Of a stretch of 64,000 bases of DNA, positions 29,104 through 37,993 are shown one piece after another. Position numbers and translations under genes: made by a program. The stretch lies in NCBI RefSeq assembly GCF_041320595.1, contig NZ_CP166625.1, positions 3,160,001 to 3,224,000 of the forward strand, read 5' to 3'. Numbering within the stretch: position 1 is the first letter of the stretch; each line of letters opens with the position of its first letter. Below the pieces are notes generated by a model. The model ran no database searches. It was not told the origin of the DNA and saw only the letters and a program-made list of their open reading frames with translations. The DNA comes from Pleomorphomonas sp. PLEO (GTDB lineage: Bacteria; Pseudomonadota; Alphaproteobacteria; Rhizobiales; Pleomorphomonadaceae).

Positions 29104-30696
29104 CTATTCCGCGGCGAGAGCACCCCGGAGCCGTCGAATGATTCTTGCACGCGTCTTCTCGTCGGCCGCCTTGCCGACTTCCGCCTGGATATCGAGGAGG
29201 AGGCTCTGGAAATCGTTATGCCAGTCGGTGCGGCCAACCTGCATCGGATCGATGCGCGGCTTTCTGGCCGTATCGACAATCTCGATGGCGGCGGCGTGAC
29301 CGAGTCGATAGGAGGCGTCAAGGTGCGGATCGATGAGGTGCTCGTGAGATAGGCTATCGGAAAGCCGCGCCCTGAGGCCTTCAATGGCTTTCTCCTCGCC
29401 ATGAACCATGAACACGGTTCCCGTCACGGGCATTCGTTTCCTGAGCCAGGCGGCAAGTTCCGGTCCGTCAGCGTGGCCGCTGTAGAGGTCGAGTTTGCGG
29501 ATGCGGGCGCGGACGTCGATCTGCTCGCCTTTCATGCGGATCTCCGGAGCGCCGTCCGCCAGCAAGCGACCGAGGGTGCCTGTCGCCTGATAGCCCACTA
29601 GCAACACAGTCGCCTCCGGCCGCCACAGCCAGTTGCGCAGCCGGTGACGGATACGGCCGGCCTCGCACATCCCCGACGCCGAGATGACAATGTGGAATCC
29701 GTGCATCTGATCGAGTGCCATCGATTGCTCGACGCTTTCGGTGAACCGCACATGGGGCGAGGCGAAGGCGCGGAGCAACAAGTCGCCGTTGTCGAGGCCG
29801 CGAGCATAGGAGCGAAAGATCTGGCTCGCTCGGTTGGCAAGTGGGGAGTCGATGATGACCGGGCAGGGTGGCAATTGGCCGGTCTCGAACAGATGGACGA
29901 GGTCGGCGAGAAGTTCCTGCGTACGCTCGACGGCAAAGGACGGGATCAGCAGCACCCCGTCAGGATTGATCGCTGCCCGCACCTCGGCGCGTAGTTCTGC
30001 CCGGCGACGCGCCTCGGTCACTTCCTGGCGGTCGGTGTTGCCGTAGGTCGACTCCATCACCACGTGATCCCAGCCGGCGGGTGCCTCCGGGGCTGGTTGC
30101 AGCAGCTTATTGTCCGGCCCGAGATCGCCGGAAAACAGAATACGCACAGACCGGTCATTGCTGGCCGCTTCCACCTCGACCGACGTCGAACCGAGCAAGT
30201 GGCCTGCGTTCCACAGACGGAAGCGGAAGCCCGGTGCCGCCTCTCGCCACACGCCGAGTTCGGTCGACTGCATCTGCTTCACCGCCTCCAGGGCGTCGAG
30301 CAGCGTGTAGATCGGCGTCACGGACTGTCGGCCCCGCCGCTTGTTGCGACGGTTGAGCTGCTCCACTTCCATCTCCTGGATGTGGGCGGAATCGGGCAGC
30401 ATCACCTTGCAGAGGTCGATTGTCGGCGCCGATGCGAAGATCGGACCTTTGAAGCCGTCCTTCACGAGTTTCGGCACAAGTCCGGAATGGTCGATGTGGG
30501 CGTGCGTCAAAATCAGCGCGTCGACAGCGTGTGGGTCAAAAGGAAAGGCGCGGTAGTTGAGTTCCTTCTCTGTCTTGGAGCCCTGGAACATGCCGCAGTC
30601 GATCAATATTCGATGTCCACCGGACTCGATCATATGGCAGGAGCCGGTAACGGTCTCCGCCGCGCCGTGGAACGTAACGACAGGCTGACTGGGCAT
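29104..30696 (-). CDS. MBL-fold/beta-CASP metallo-hydrolase, RNA-processing type
   Basis: A 530-residue protein of the CPSF/Ysh1-like beta-CASP family, whose members are RNA endo- or exonucleases. The zinc motif THAHIDHSGLVPKL is near residue 60, the beta-CASP domain follows (about 230-350), and the C-terminal RMMBL region includes YSGHADGPELAAWL and the FMVHGEE motif. GAGGTG lies before ATG 30696; the longer frame adds 17 unsupported codons. The RNA substrate in alphaproteobacteria is not known. Confidence 0.88.
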   Translation of the reverse strand: MPSQPVVTFHGAAETVTGSCHMIESGGHRILIDCGMFQGSKTEKELNYRAFPFDPHAVDALILTHAHIDHSGLVPKLVKDGFKGPIFASAPTIDLCKVMLPDSAHIQEMEVEQLNRRNKRRGRQSVTPIYTLLDALEAVKQMQSTELGVWREAAPGFRFRLWNAGHLLGSTSVEVEAASNDRSVRILFSGDLGPDNKLLQPAPEAPAGWDHVVMESTYGNTDRQEVTEARRRAELRAEVRAAINPDGVLLIPSFAVERTQELLADLVHLFETGQLPPCPVIIDSPLANRASQIFRSYARGLDNGDLLLRAFASPHVRFTESVEQSMALDQMHGFHIVISASGMCEAGRIRHRLRNWLWRPEATVLLVGYQATGTLGRLLADGAPEIRMKGEQIDVRARIRKLDLYSGHADGPELAAWLRKRMPVTGTVFMVHGEEKAIEGLRARLSDSLSHEHLIDPHLDASYRLGHAAAIEIVDTARKPRIDPMQVGRTDWHNDFQSLLLDIQAEVGKAADEKTRARIIRRLRGALAAE

Positions 30697-30891
30697 CAGG
30701 ACACCTCGAACACACACGGCCGGACTGCTTGTCGGCGCTTCCTTCATACTGGTGCCTTGGTGCAGCTTGGCAAGGGCAGCCGGCTGCGCCTTAAGGCCAA
30801 GTTCAACCGTTTAGGCTTTACGGAGCCTTAGCCTCCCTGTGGGAAACTAGGAGCGTGTCGCGGAAGTTCCCGCCTGCACGAGGAGGACGAC

Positions 30892-31899
30892 ATGGCGACC
30901 GCCAGCAGAACCGATCGCGACGAAGCGCAGCCGAAGGCCGCGCCCGCGCGGCCGAGCCGCACGGCTCACCTGCCTTTTCCGCTGTTCTCGGCACCGATGG
31001 GGATCGGCGGCCTCGGTCTGGCCTGGCGCGAGGCAACGGCCTACTTCGGGGTGCCGTCTTTTCCCGGTGAGGCGCTGCTTTCAGTGGCTGCGCTGGTCTG
31101 GGTACTGCTGACCCTTCTCCATATCTGGCGAGAGATCCGCCATCCGCGCGCCTTGTTCGCCGACCTCAGCCATCCGGCGCGCGCCGCCTTTGCCGGCGCC
31201 TTCACCATTGGCCTGATGATGATCTCGGCCTTGCTGATCCCCACTCAGCCGGTTGCCGCGTTCTGGGCATGGGTAGTCGCCGTGGCGCTCCATCTCCTGG
31301 TGGCGCTGTTCACCGTACGTGGTCTGATGCTGACGCCACGCAATGACCCGATGTCGCTGATGCCGCCGACGCTGATCCCACTGGTCGGCATGCTTCTGGC
31401 GCCGGTGTTCGGGGTTCGCCTCGGCCTAGTCATGCCCTCATGGCTCCTGTTTGGTATCGGCTTGATCTTCTGGGTAACCGTGCAGCCGCTGTTGTTCCAG
31501 CGCATCGCCGCTGGCCCGGCCTTCCCGGAAAAACTGAAGCCGACGCTGGTGCTCTTCCTGGCGCCGCCGTCTGTTGCCTTCCTGTCTCTGGTGGCCCTCC
31601 AAGGCAAGGTGGATTGGCCGGCCTTGGCGCTGTTCGGCTATGCGTCTTTCCTCGCCGCGATATTCCTCACGATTCTGCCGCGCTTCCTTAAGGCACCGCT
31701 GGCGCTGTCCTGGTGGAGCTACACCTTCCCGGCGGCGGCTTTTACCGTGGCTCTGTTCACTCTGGTGCGCGCTTATCCCTTCCCCTTCGCCGACTGGTTG
31801 CTTTGGGCGCAGCTTTCCATCACCACGCTTCTGGTTCTGGTGGTGGTGTTGGCGACGTTGCTGGGGCTCGCCAACGGCAAGCTGTTCGTTTCCGACTGA
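30892..31899 (+). CDS. SLAC1/TehA-family anion channel
   Basis: A 335-residue integral membrane protein with about ten TM helices and the TehA/SLAC1 N-terminal signature FPLFSAPMGIGGLGLAW. Bacterial members are anion channels, originally linked to tellurite and later shown to resemble plant SLAC1. The first 25 residues are charged and cytoplasmic. GAGGA precedes the ATG. No TehB methyltransferase is nearby, so a role in tellurite resistance is not supported here. Confidence 0.85.
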   Translation: MATASRTDRDEAQPKAAPARPSRTAHLPFPLFSAPMGIGGLGLAWREATAYFGVPSFPGEALLSVAALVWVLLTLLHIWREIRHPRALFADLSHPARAAFAGAFTIGLMMISALLIPTQPVAAFWAWVVAVALHLLVALFTVRGLMLTPRNDPMSLMPPTLIPLVGMLLAPVFGVRLGLVMPSWLLFGIGLIFWVTVQPLLFQRIAAGPAFPEKLKPTLVLFLAPPSVAFLSLVALQGKVDWPALALFGYASFLAAIFLTILPRFLKAPLALSWWSYTFPAAAFTVALFTLVRAYPFPFADWLLWAQLSITTLLVLVVVLATLLGLANGKLFVSD

Positions 31900-31999
31900 T
31901 CCCGGGTTTTGGCAGGCCAGCCATGCCGGATGATTTGGCCGTTGCCTCTAAGTACTTGAACGGATAAGGCTGCGGGGGCAGGCGTTCCCGGAGTCCTTC

Positions 32000-32947
32000 A
32001 TGGCCAAGTCCATCATCATCGATACCGATCCGTCGCCCGACGATGCCGTCGCCTTCCTGATGGCTCTCGGCTCGCCCGACGACTTGGAGCTTCTGGCAAT
32101 CACCACGGTGGGCGGCAATGTGCCGCTCTATCACACCACCCGCAACGCGCTCAAAGCGCTGGAACTGGTGGAGCGGGCGGCTGATGTGCCGGTCTACGCC
32201 GGCGCTGCCGGCCCGATTGTGCGCGTTCTTGAGACGGCGGAATATGTGCACGGAGCGACCGGTTTCGAGGGCTACGATCTGCCCGATCCGGTGGCGACGG
32301 CGGCGGACGGCTTTGCGCCCGACAAGATCGTCGAACTCGTGATGTCGCGACCGGAGAAGACGGTGACGCTGTGCTGCCTGGCGCCGCTCACCAATATTGC
32401 TCTTGCCATGGCAAGGGAGCCGCGCCTCGCTCAGCGTCTCGAAGCTATCGTGCTGATGGGTGGCGCGCGTTCGGAGGGGGGCAACGTCACCCCGGCCGCC
32501 GAATACAACATCTACGTCGATCCCGAGGCGGCCAAGAGGGTGTTCGAGTGTGGCGCGCCGATTGTCATGATTCCGCTCGACTGCACCCATGCAGCGCTCA
32601 CCAAGAAGCCCCGGCTCGACAAGCTGCGTGCCATGGGTGGGCCGCATATGGAAGCCTTCTACCATCTGCTCGAGTGGAACAAGCGCTTCGACGAAAAGGC
32701 CTGGGGCATGGACGGCGGGCCGTTGCACGACCCAACCGTCACTGCCTATCTCCTGAAACCGGAGTTATTCAAGGGACGCCTCGTCAACGTCGAGATCTCC
32801 TGCGATGAGCTGACGCGGGGTATGACCGTGGTCGACTGGCATTCGGTGACCAACCGATCGAAGAACGCGCTGGTGCTGACCGAGATCGATGCCGATGGCT
32901 ATTTCGATCTCGTCATCGAGCGGCTCTACGCGGCGCGAAAGACCTGA
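32000..32947 (+). CDS. Inosine-uridine-preferring nucleoside hydrolase
   Basis: A 315-residue nucleoside N-ribohydrolase that releases bases from ribonucleosides for salvage. The calcium-site motif IIIDTDPSPDDAVAFLMAL is at the N terminus, with VGGNVP, LMGGAR, the AEYNIYVDPEAA segment and the C-terminal HDPTVTAYLL carrying the conserved His and Asp. The length is typical. It is 100 bases downstream of the SLAC1 gene on the same strand. The base preference cannot be told from sequence. Confidence 0.93.
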   Translation: MAKSIIIDTDPSPDDAVAFLMALGSPDDLELLAITTVGGNVPLYHTTRNALKALELVERAADVPVYAGAAGPIVRVLETAEYVHGATGFEGYDLPDPVATAADGFAPDKIVELVMSRPEKTVTLCCLAPLTNIALAMAREPRLAQRLEAIVLMGGARSEGGNVTPAAEYNIYVDPEAAKRVFECGAPIVMIPLDCTHAALTKKPRLDKLRAMGGPHMEAFYHLLEWNKRFDEKAWGMDGGPLHDPTVTAYLLKPELFKGRLVNVEISCDELTRGMTVVDWHSVTNRSKNALVLTEIDADGYFDLVIERLYAARKT

Positions 32948-32971
32948 ATCTCTTTCGGCCGCTCGGTCGCG

Positions 32972-33517
32972 TCAGGCGGCGATGCTGATCGCCACGCGGC
33001 GGATCAGCGCCAGGGCTTCGCCAGGGGGCTTCCGCTCGACGCGCCGATACTCGCGGCCATCGGTCGTACGGACAACTAGGCCGACATCAATCATCGCGCG
33101 TCGGATCAGCGCATGATCGCCGAACAGATGATTGTCGCGGATGACCAGGCTGATGCTGAACTCGTTGTAGATGGCTCCCGCATCGAGGCGCGACCAAAGT
33201 ACCCAGAGCGCCAGACGCTGGTGGCCATAGCGCGATGGCCAGCGCAGGAGGCGGCCATCGGCGTCGAAATGACCGGCTACCCGCTCGACGAGCGCATAGT
33301 CGATTGGCTCGGGCGGGGACGGTGGCTCGGCGAGGCGCGTTTGCGCCATCGACGCGGCGCGGAGATGCTGGAAATTGCGGTAGCCGACGGTGCGCGCCAG
33401 CATATTGAGAAGCTGTACGTGGCCGGGTTTGCCTTCGATCAGGCCGAGTTCTCGACCGAGCGCTTTTGCGAGAGCCGACAGGTCTGGCGCCATGAAGGGT
33501 AGGATGTCTCTGGACAT
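32972..33517 (-). CDS. DUF2087 domain protein
   Basis: A 181-residue protein. The C-terminal 90 residues (from about VAGHFDADGRLLRWPSRYGHQRLALWVL to DGREYRRV) match the DUF2087 pattern, a small winged-helix-like domain found alone or fused to regulators. The N-terminal 60 residues (ALAKALGRELGLIEGKPGHVQLLNMLARTVGYRNFQHLRA) resemble a segment seen in glyoxalase-superfamily-related proteins. GAGGA precedes the ATG. It is convergent with the nucleoside hydrolase gene. The function is unknown. Confidence 0.75.
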   Translation of the reverse strand: MSRDILPFMAPDLSALAKALGRELGLIEGKPGHVQLLNMLARTVGYRNFQHLRAASMAQTRLAEPPSPPEPIDYALVERVAGHFDADGRLLRWPSRYGHQRLALWVLWSRLDAGAIYNEFSISLVIRDNHLFGDHALIRRAMIDVGLVVRTTDGREYRRVERKPPGEALALIRRVAISIAA

Positions 33518-33676
33518 GCTTTATCCTCGAGCGTGCCGATCATTGCTGATTGTCGCTGGTCGCTGGCTTGCAACGGGGCACGGGACGAGTGTCCGTCGAC
33601 TTTCGGAAAGAATGGGCAGGTTTAGCTTCCCCTGGGGGACAGCGACGCCTCGGTGAACTGCCGACCGAACCCTTCC

Positions 33677-35995
33677 TTAGCTCTGATCGCCTTCGGCGGC
33701 AAGCAGACCGTCTGTCCGGCCCGCGCCGAGCGGATCCCTTTGATGGAGCATCAGATGCGCCAGCGCATTTGCGTCGACCGGTCGCCCAAGGGCATAGCCC
33801 TGCAGCGTTTGGCAGCCGAGATCGGCCAGAATGTCGGCCTGTTCCATGGTTTCTACGCCTTCGGCAACGACTCCGATGCCTTTTGTTCGCCCGATCTCAA
33901 CGATCGCGCGAATGAGCTGGCGCTGGGCAAAGGAGGACGAAACGGCGGACGTGAGTTGGTGGGCGATCTTGAGGCGGCTCGGCTGCAGCCGCATCAGGCT
34001 GACGATCGAGGCGTAGCCGGTGCCGAAATCATCGATCTCGATCTCGATACCCAGATCTTTGAGCGAGCGGATATTATCCGAGACAATGTCGTCCCTGTCG
34101 TCGAGATAAATCGCTTCGGTGAGCTCGAAGGACAACATGCCCGGTTCGATCGGCATCATTTTCAGCATGTCGATGACGCGTTCATCGCGCAGCCTACCCA
34201 TTGATACGTTGACCGCGATGCGCGGCACGCGCAGCCCTGCGGCGATCCAGTTCAGACGATGAGCGAGGGCTGTTTCCAACACGAGATGATCGAGGATCGG
34301 CAGCGCGTTGATATCCTCCGCCACCTTGAGGAAGCGGGCGGGTACCAGAAGTCCTTCCGTGGGATGATTCCAGCGGATCAACGCCTCGAGACCGACCATC
34401 TCGCGCGTCACGGCGTCGAATTGCGGCTGGTAGTGGGCAGTAAACTGCCTTTCTTCAATGCCGGTGAGGATATCGTCGGCCATATGCTTGGTGCTGACGA
34501 CCTCGGCCTCCAGAGCTTTGGTGAAAAACTCGAAGCGATTGCGCCCGAGCTTCTTGGCTCGATAGAGGGCAATGTCTGCGTCGATCAGAAGTTTGTACGG
34601 CTGGCTGTCGCGGAGACCAGAGCAGGCGATACCGATTGAAACGCCACTGCGGCAGCTCATGTCACCCAAGTCGATCGGGTGGCGGAAGCCGGCAATCAAA
34701 TCCCCCGCCACCATACGGGCGAGCGTCTCGGGTTCCTCGCTAACGCATACCGCTACGAATTCATCGCCGCCGATACGCGCAACAATGTCATCGGACCGAA
34801 ATACCGCACGCATCAAGTTGGCTGCATGCTGGAGCAGGCGGTCGCCCGTGGCATGCCCATAGGCATCGTTGACCTGCTTGAAGCGGTCGAGATCGATATG
34901 AAGGACCGCCAGTCGGGTGGACATGGTCGACATGTCGGCCTCCAGCCGGCCGAGATGATCCATCAGATAGCGGCGGTTGGGCAAACCGGTCAGATCGTCA
35001 TGCAGAGACGAATACCGAGCCCGGCGGTTGGCCTCTTCGAGTTGACTATTGCGGGCTTCGGCGAGGCTATTGGCTTCACTGAGCTTGTCGAGATTACGAC
35101 GTCGTTCGGCATAGAGGTGGCTGGTAACGAGGATCGGCAGCACAACCAACAGGCCGATGAAAACGATCATCAGGCGGAAAACGATGTTGTTGGGTGGTGC
35201 GGGCCATCCCCCTTTCGGCGTGGCGGCCAATTCCCAGGTGCCGCCGGGAATGTTGACCGTCGTAGTCAGCGGATTGTGACCCAGCACGTCCTCCGACCCC
35301 AAGAAAGTTTCGCCGGTCGCGCCCTTGCCGTCGCGCCCGCGTATGGTCAAGTCGAGATCCAAATCGGCGGAGGTTATGCCGCTGCTGGCGTAGAGGCGAT
35401 CGACGTCGATCACTGCCGATACGATACCCCAGAAGATTGGAGGCCCATCGGATCGATCGATCTGCACGGGAAATCGGCCGACCAGGCCTATGCCGCCCTG
35501 CACCAGTTCGAGCGGGCCAGCCATGACGAGCTGGCCGGTGGTCCGGGCACGCATGACGGCGTCCCGCTGAGTTGGTGTTTTTGTGTAGTCGAGACCAACA
35601 GCCTTTTCGTTGCCGGCGAGCGGGTAGACCAAGCGGATGATCATGTCCGGAGCGGCGGCGATCAATCGAAGGTCGGATCCGGTTTCCAACAGATGCTCGA
35701 CAAGTGCCCGGAACTCGATTTCGCCCAAGCCGGGGCGAGTCGCCAGTGCCGCTACGACACCGCGGCCGATCTGGATATCACGGTTGACGTTGCCCTCGAC
35801 ACGCGCCCGAATGACCGACAGGCGGTCGGCGACAGTCGCCCTGGCATGCTGCTCAAATATTTGACGATTCTGGTAATCAGCGAGCAGGCCGAGCAACCCG
35901 ATGGCGACAAGTGCGATCAACGCCGGCAAACTGGCGGGCCGGACGATCCATCCGCTCATGCGACGCAGATCTTTAGGCAGCCAGCCGGGCCTCAT
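33677..35995 (-). CDS. CHASE-GGDEF-EAL membrane cyclic-di-GMP signalling protein
   Basis: A 772-residue inner-membrane protein with an N-terminal TM helix (about 23-42), a periplasmic CHASE sensor (about 70-255), a second TM helix (about 275-297), GGDEF (about 330-490) and EAL (about 505-755). GGDEF is intact and preceded by an I-site, RSDD, so product inhibition of cyclase activity is likely. In the EAL domain EALIRW, NVS, ELTE, DDFGTG and EGVE are present, but the usual KIDxxF reads KIAHQL, which may weaken phosphodiesterase activity. It stands alone on the minus strand. Confidence 0.9.
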   Translation of the reverse strand: MRPGWLPKDLRRMSGWIVRPASLPALIALVAIGLLGLLADYQNRQIFEQHARATVADRLSVIRARVEGNVNRDIQIGRGVVAALATRPGLGEIEFRALVEHLLETGSDLRLIAAAPDMIIRLVYPLAGNEKAVGLDYTKTPTQRDAVMRARTTGQLVMAGPLELVQGGIGLVGRFPVQIDRSDGPPIFWGIVSAVIDVDRLYASSGITSADLDLDLTIRGRDGKGATGETFLGSEDVLGHNPLTTTVNIPGGTWELAATPKGGWPAPPNNIVFRLMIVFIGLLVVLPILVTSHLYAERRRNLDKLSEANSLAEARNSQLEEANRRARYSSLHDDLTGLPNRRYLMDHLGRLEADMSTMSTRLAVLHIDLDRFKQVNDAYGHATGDRLLQHAANLMRAVFRSDDIVARIGGDEFVAVCVSEEPETLARMVAGDLIAGFRHPIDLGDMSCRSGVSIGIACSGLRDSQPYKLLIDADIALYRAKKLGRNRFEFFTKALEAEVVSTKHMADDILTGIEERQFTAHYQPQFDAVTREMVGLEALIRWNHPTEGLLVPARFLKVAEDINALPILDHLVLETALAHRLNWIAAGLRVPRIAVNVSMGRLRDERVIDMLKMMPIEPGMLSFELTEAIYLDDRDDIVSDNIRSLKDLGIEIEIDDFGTGYASIVSLMRLQPSRLKIAHQLTSAVSSSFAQRQLIRAIVEIGRTKGIGVVAEGVETMEQADILADLGCQTLQGYALGRPVDANALAHLMLHQRDPLGAGRTDGLLAAEGDQS

Positions 35996-36120
35996 TGTTT
36001 GCTTTCCGCAAGAAGTCGCTATCTCTCTATAAGCCAGATTTTCCTTTTGTAATTGTTACTTCCGAAGCAAATACTTCTTTTAGTTGAATCCGCCTGGTGA
36101 CTACACAGATTGCGCGCCTG

Positions 36121-37512
36121 TCAATCGAGCCACCCGGCGAGATCAGACAGCGCGCGTCGGCAAATTGCTTGCCGCTTTGCGATGGTCTTCTCATGACCGC
36201 GTAGCCTCTGGCCGGGTTCGCGTGGCACCTCGATGGGCGGGAAGAGTCCGAAATTGACGTTCATCGGCTGGAAGGACCGTGGGGTGCCCTCCGTCTCGGC
36301 GGAGATGTGACCGCCGGTGATATGGCCGAGAAGGGCGCCGAGAGCGGTGGTTGGTGGTGGCGGAACAGCTTCAGTGCCAAGCCGTTCGGCCGCGGCGAAG
36401 CGCCCGGCCAGGAGGCCGATGGAGGCCGATTCAACATAGCCTTCACAACCGGTCACCTGCCCTGCGAATCTGAGGCGCGGCGCCGCCTTGAGACGGAGCA
36501 CCGGATCCAGCAGGCGCGGACTGTCGAGATAGGTGTTGCGGTGAAGGCCGCCGAGTCGGGCAAATTCAGCTTTCTCGAGGCCTGGGATCATGCGGAAAAT
36601 GTCGGCTTGGGCGCCGTATTTCAGCTTTGTCTGGAAACCGACCATATTATAGAGCGTGCCGAGCGCATTGTCCTGACGGAGCTGAACAATGGCACAGGAC
36701 TTCACCATCGGGTCTCGTGGGTTGGTGAGGCCTACCGGCTTCATCGGTCCGTGGCGCAACGTTTCACGGCCCCGCTCGGCCATCACCTCGATTGGCAGGC
36801 AGCCATCGAAATAGGGTGTCTTCTCGAAATCCTTGAACTCGGTCTTGTCGCCGGCGATCAGGGCATCGACGAAGGCTTCGTACTGATCCCGGTCCAGCGG
36901 GCAGTTGATGTAGTCGGCACCGGTACCACCAGGGCCGGGCTTATCATAGCGTGACTGGAACCAGGCTTTGTCCATGTCGATGCTGTCGAAATGGACGATT
37001 GGCGCGATGGCGTCGAAGAAAGCAAGCGAAGCGGCACCGGTGGTGGCGCGAATGGCATCGGCGAGCGCCTTCGAGGTCAGTGGGCCGGTGGCGAGGATCA
37101 CATCGCCCCAATCCTCAGGCGGCAGGCCGTCGATTTCTCCCTCGGCCACCGTGACCAGCGGATGAGCGCGCAGCGTAGCGGTGACCTTCTCCGAAAATGC
37201 CTCACGATCAACGGCCAGGGCGCCGCCGGCTGGAACCTTGTTGGTGTCGGCCGAGCTCATGATCAACGATCCGGCGCGGCGCATTTCCTCGTGCAGCAGA
37301 CCGACGGCGTTGTTCTCGTGATCGTCGGAGCGGAAGGAGTTGGAGCAGACGAGTTCGGCAAAACCACCGGTCTTGTGTGCTTCGGTACCGCGATGCGGCC
37401 GCATTTCATGGAGGACGACGGGGATGCCGCGAGACACGAGTTGCCAGGCAGCTTCCGAGCCGGCAAGGCCGGCGCCGACGATATGAACGGGAGCGAGGGG
37501 CTGTTGGGTCAT
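36121..37512 (-). CDS. trmFO: TrmFO, folate/FAD-dependent tRNA U54 methyltransferase
   Basis: TrmFO makes ribothymidine at tRNA position 54, using methylenetetrahydrofolate and FADH2. The 463-residue flavoprotein begins with the FAD site [17 protein letters not shown], then [29 protein letters not shown], which is diagnostic of the family. The C-terminal region with [13 protein letters not shown] is complete. I chose MTQQPLAP as the start; 113 preceding codons in the same open frame run backwards into the hairpin array and are not coding. It lies just downstream of that array on the same strand. Confidence 0.95.
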   Translation of the reverse strand: MTQQPLAPVHIVGAGLAGSEAAWQLVSRGIPVVLHEMRPHRGTEAHKTGGFAELVCSNSFRSDDHENNAVGLLHEEMRRAGSLIMSSADTNKVPAGGALAVDREAFSEKVTATLRAHPLVTVAEGEIDGLPPEDWGDVILATGPLTSKALADAIRATTGAASLAFFDAIAPIVHFDSIDMDKAWFQSRYDKPGPGGTGADYINCPLDRDQYEAFVDALIAGDKTEFKDFEKTPYFDGCLPIEVMAERGRETLRHGPMKPVGLTNPRDPMVKSCAIVQLRQDNALGTLYNMVGFQTKLKYGAQADIFRMIPGLEKAEFARLGGLHRNTYLDSPRLLDPVLRLKAAPRLRFAGQVTGCEGYVESASIGLLAGRFAAAERLGTEAVPPPPTTALGALLGHITGGHISAETEGTPRSFQPMNVNFGLFPPIEVPREPGQRLRGHEKTIAKRQAICRRALSDLAGWLD

Positions 37513-37624
37513 GGCGGGGGGATAGCACGTCCGCTGCGTGCATGCAGCGGTTTTCCTGACCCTTCCCGGATAATGGAAGGGCTGGTCTGAGGGCGCTGAT
37601 CCGGGGATACCTCCAAAATGCAAA

Positions 37625-37654
37625 CGCCCACCGGGGGAGGAGATCCGGTGGGCG
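37625..37654 (-). ncRNA. CcsR-type hairpin 9, doubling as terminator
   Basis: Perfect 10-bp GC-rich stem CGCCCACCGG/CCGGTGGGCG; motif at 37635-37642, TCTCCTCCC variant. On the minus strand TTTGCATTTT follows, so this last unit probably ends the transcript. Confidence 0.85.
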
Positions 37655-37664
37655 CTGCAATTTT

Positions 37665-37699
37665 CTGTAGACGGCATGGGAGGAGGTATGCCGCTACAG
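37665..37699 (-). ncRNA. CcsR-type hairpin 8
   Basis: CTGTAG/CTACAG and CGGCAT/ATGCCG stems with a single bulged A; motif at 37678-37685. Confidence 0.88.
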
Positions 37700-37703
37700 C
37701 TAA

Positions 37704-37733
37704 CCTGCGATGCGGGAGGAGGTGCATCACAGG
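37704..37733 (-). ncRNA. CcsR-type hairpin 7
   Basis: CCTG/CAGG and GATGC/GCATC stems with one mismatch between; motif at 37714-37721. Confidence 0.87.
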
Positions 37734-37738
37734 ACGAC

Positions 37739-37764
37739 CGCAGCAAGGGAGGAGGATTGCTGCG
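37739..37764 (-). ncRNA. CcsR-type hairpin 6
   Basis: Perfect 8-bp stem CGCAGCAA/TTGCTGCG; motif at 37747-37754. Confidence 0.88.
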
Positions 37765-37770
37765 ATCAAA

Positions 37771-37805
37771 CCGACAATGCCCAGGGAGGAGGAAGGGCAG
37801 GTCGG
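37771..37805 (-). ncRNA. CcsR-type hairpin 5
   Basis: CCGAC/GTCGG and TGCCC/GGGCA stems; motif at 37784-37791. Confidence 0.87.
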
Positions 37806-37823
37806 TACTCACAAATCCGGCGA

Positions 37824-37852
37824 AATGGTCCTGGGAGGAGGAGTAGACCATT
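37824..37852 (-). ncRNA. CcsR-type hairpin 4
   Basis: Perfect 7-bp stem AATGGTC/GACCATT with a larger 15-base loop; motif at 37833-37840. Confidence 0.87.
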
Positions 37853-37864
37853 GTCGCCTAACAG

Positions 37865-37890
37865 AAAGATGGGGGAGGAGAACCATCTTT
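37865..37890 (-). ncRNA. CcsR-type hairpin 3
   Basis: Perfect 8-bp stem AAAGATGG/CCATCTTT; motif at 37873-37880, TCTCCTCCC variant. Confidence 0.88.
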
Positions 37891-37893
37891 CCA

Positions 37894-37932
37894 AGACACC
37901 GGCCGGAGGGAGGAGGAACCGGCAGGGTGTCT
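37894..37932 (-). ncRNA. CcsR-type hairpin 2
   Basis: AGACACC/GGTGTCT and GCCGG/CCGGC stems around the motif at 37908-37915. Confidence 0.88.
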
Positions 37933-37940
37933 ATCAGGGT

Positions 37941-37976
37941 CGCCGCGGAACTGGGAGGAGGATAGTTCGGCAGGCG
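37941..37976 (-). ncRNA. CcsR-type hairpin 1 in transcript order
   Basis: Outer CGCC/GGCG and inner GAACT/AGTTC stems; loop motif at 37953-37960 (complement CTCCTCCC). Confidence 0.85.
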
Positions 37977-37993
37977 AGCCTAATCTCTTTGGC

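Larger units (their letters stand above)
37625..37976 (-). ncRNA. Tandem array of nine CCUCCUCCC-loop hairpins (CcsR/cuckoo RNA type)
   Basis: Nine successive hairpins each expose CTCCTCCC in the loop when read on the minus strand; seven have CCTCCTCCC and two have TCTCCTCCC. The loop motif is invariant, but every stem has a different sequence with its own complementary partner, so structure is conserved rather than sequence. Motif spacing is 33-49 bases. The array starts 17 bases after a DUF1127 gene, and the last hairpin is followed by TTTGCATTTT, as in a terminator. From memory, alphaproteobacterial CcsR or cuckoo RNAs have the same motif and sit after DUF1127 genes, usually in about one to four copies. 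The motif is complementary to Shine-Dalgarno sequences, so pairing with mRNA ribosome sites is plausible. Confidence 0.9.

Noticed and set aside
34679-36052. A 457-codon open frame antisense to the CHASE-GGDEF-EAL gene
   Set aside because: The minus-strand gene has complete catalytic motifs; the opposite frame has none.
37513-37851. N-terminal extension of TrmFO by 113 codons
   Set aside because: The extension crosses two of the array hairpins and their terminator; the family N terminus begins at [15 protein letters not shown].
37625-37976. Repeated GGGAGGAG resembling a CRISPR or tandem DNA repeat
   Set aside because: Only the 8-base loop word is constant. The flanks are not fixed repeats but different complementary stems, and there are no cas genes. 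A structured RNA explains all of it.
37625-37976. Plus-strand RNA with GGA loops as a CsrA/RsmA sponge
   Set aside because: GGA loops would fit CsrA binding, but the DUF1127 gene upstream on the minus strand, the minus-strand T-rich end and the known CcsR arrangement favour the minus strand. CsrA is also generally absent from this order as far as I recall. It is not completely excluded.
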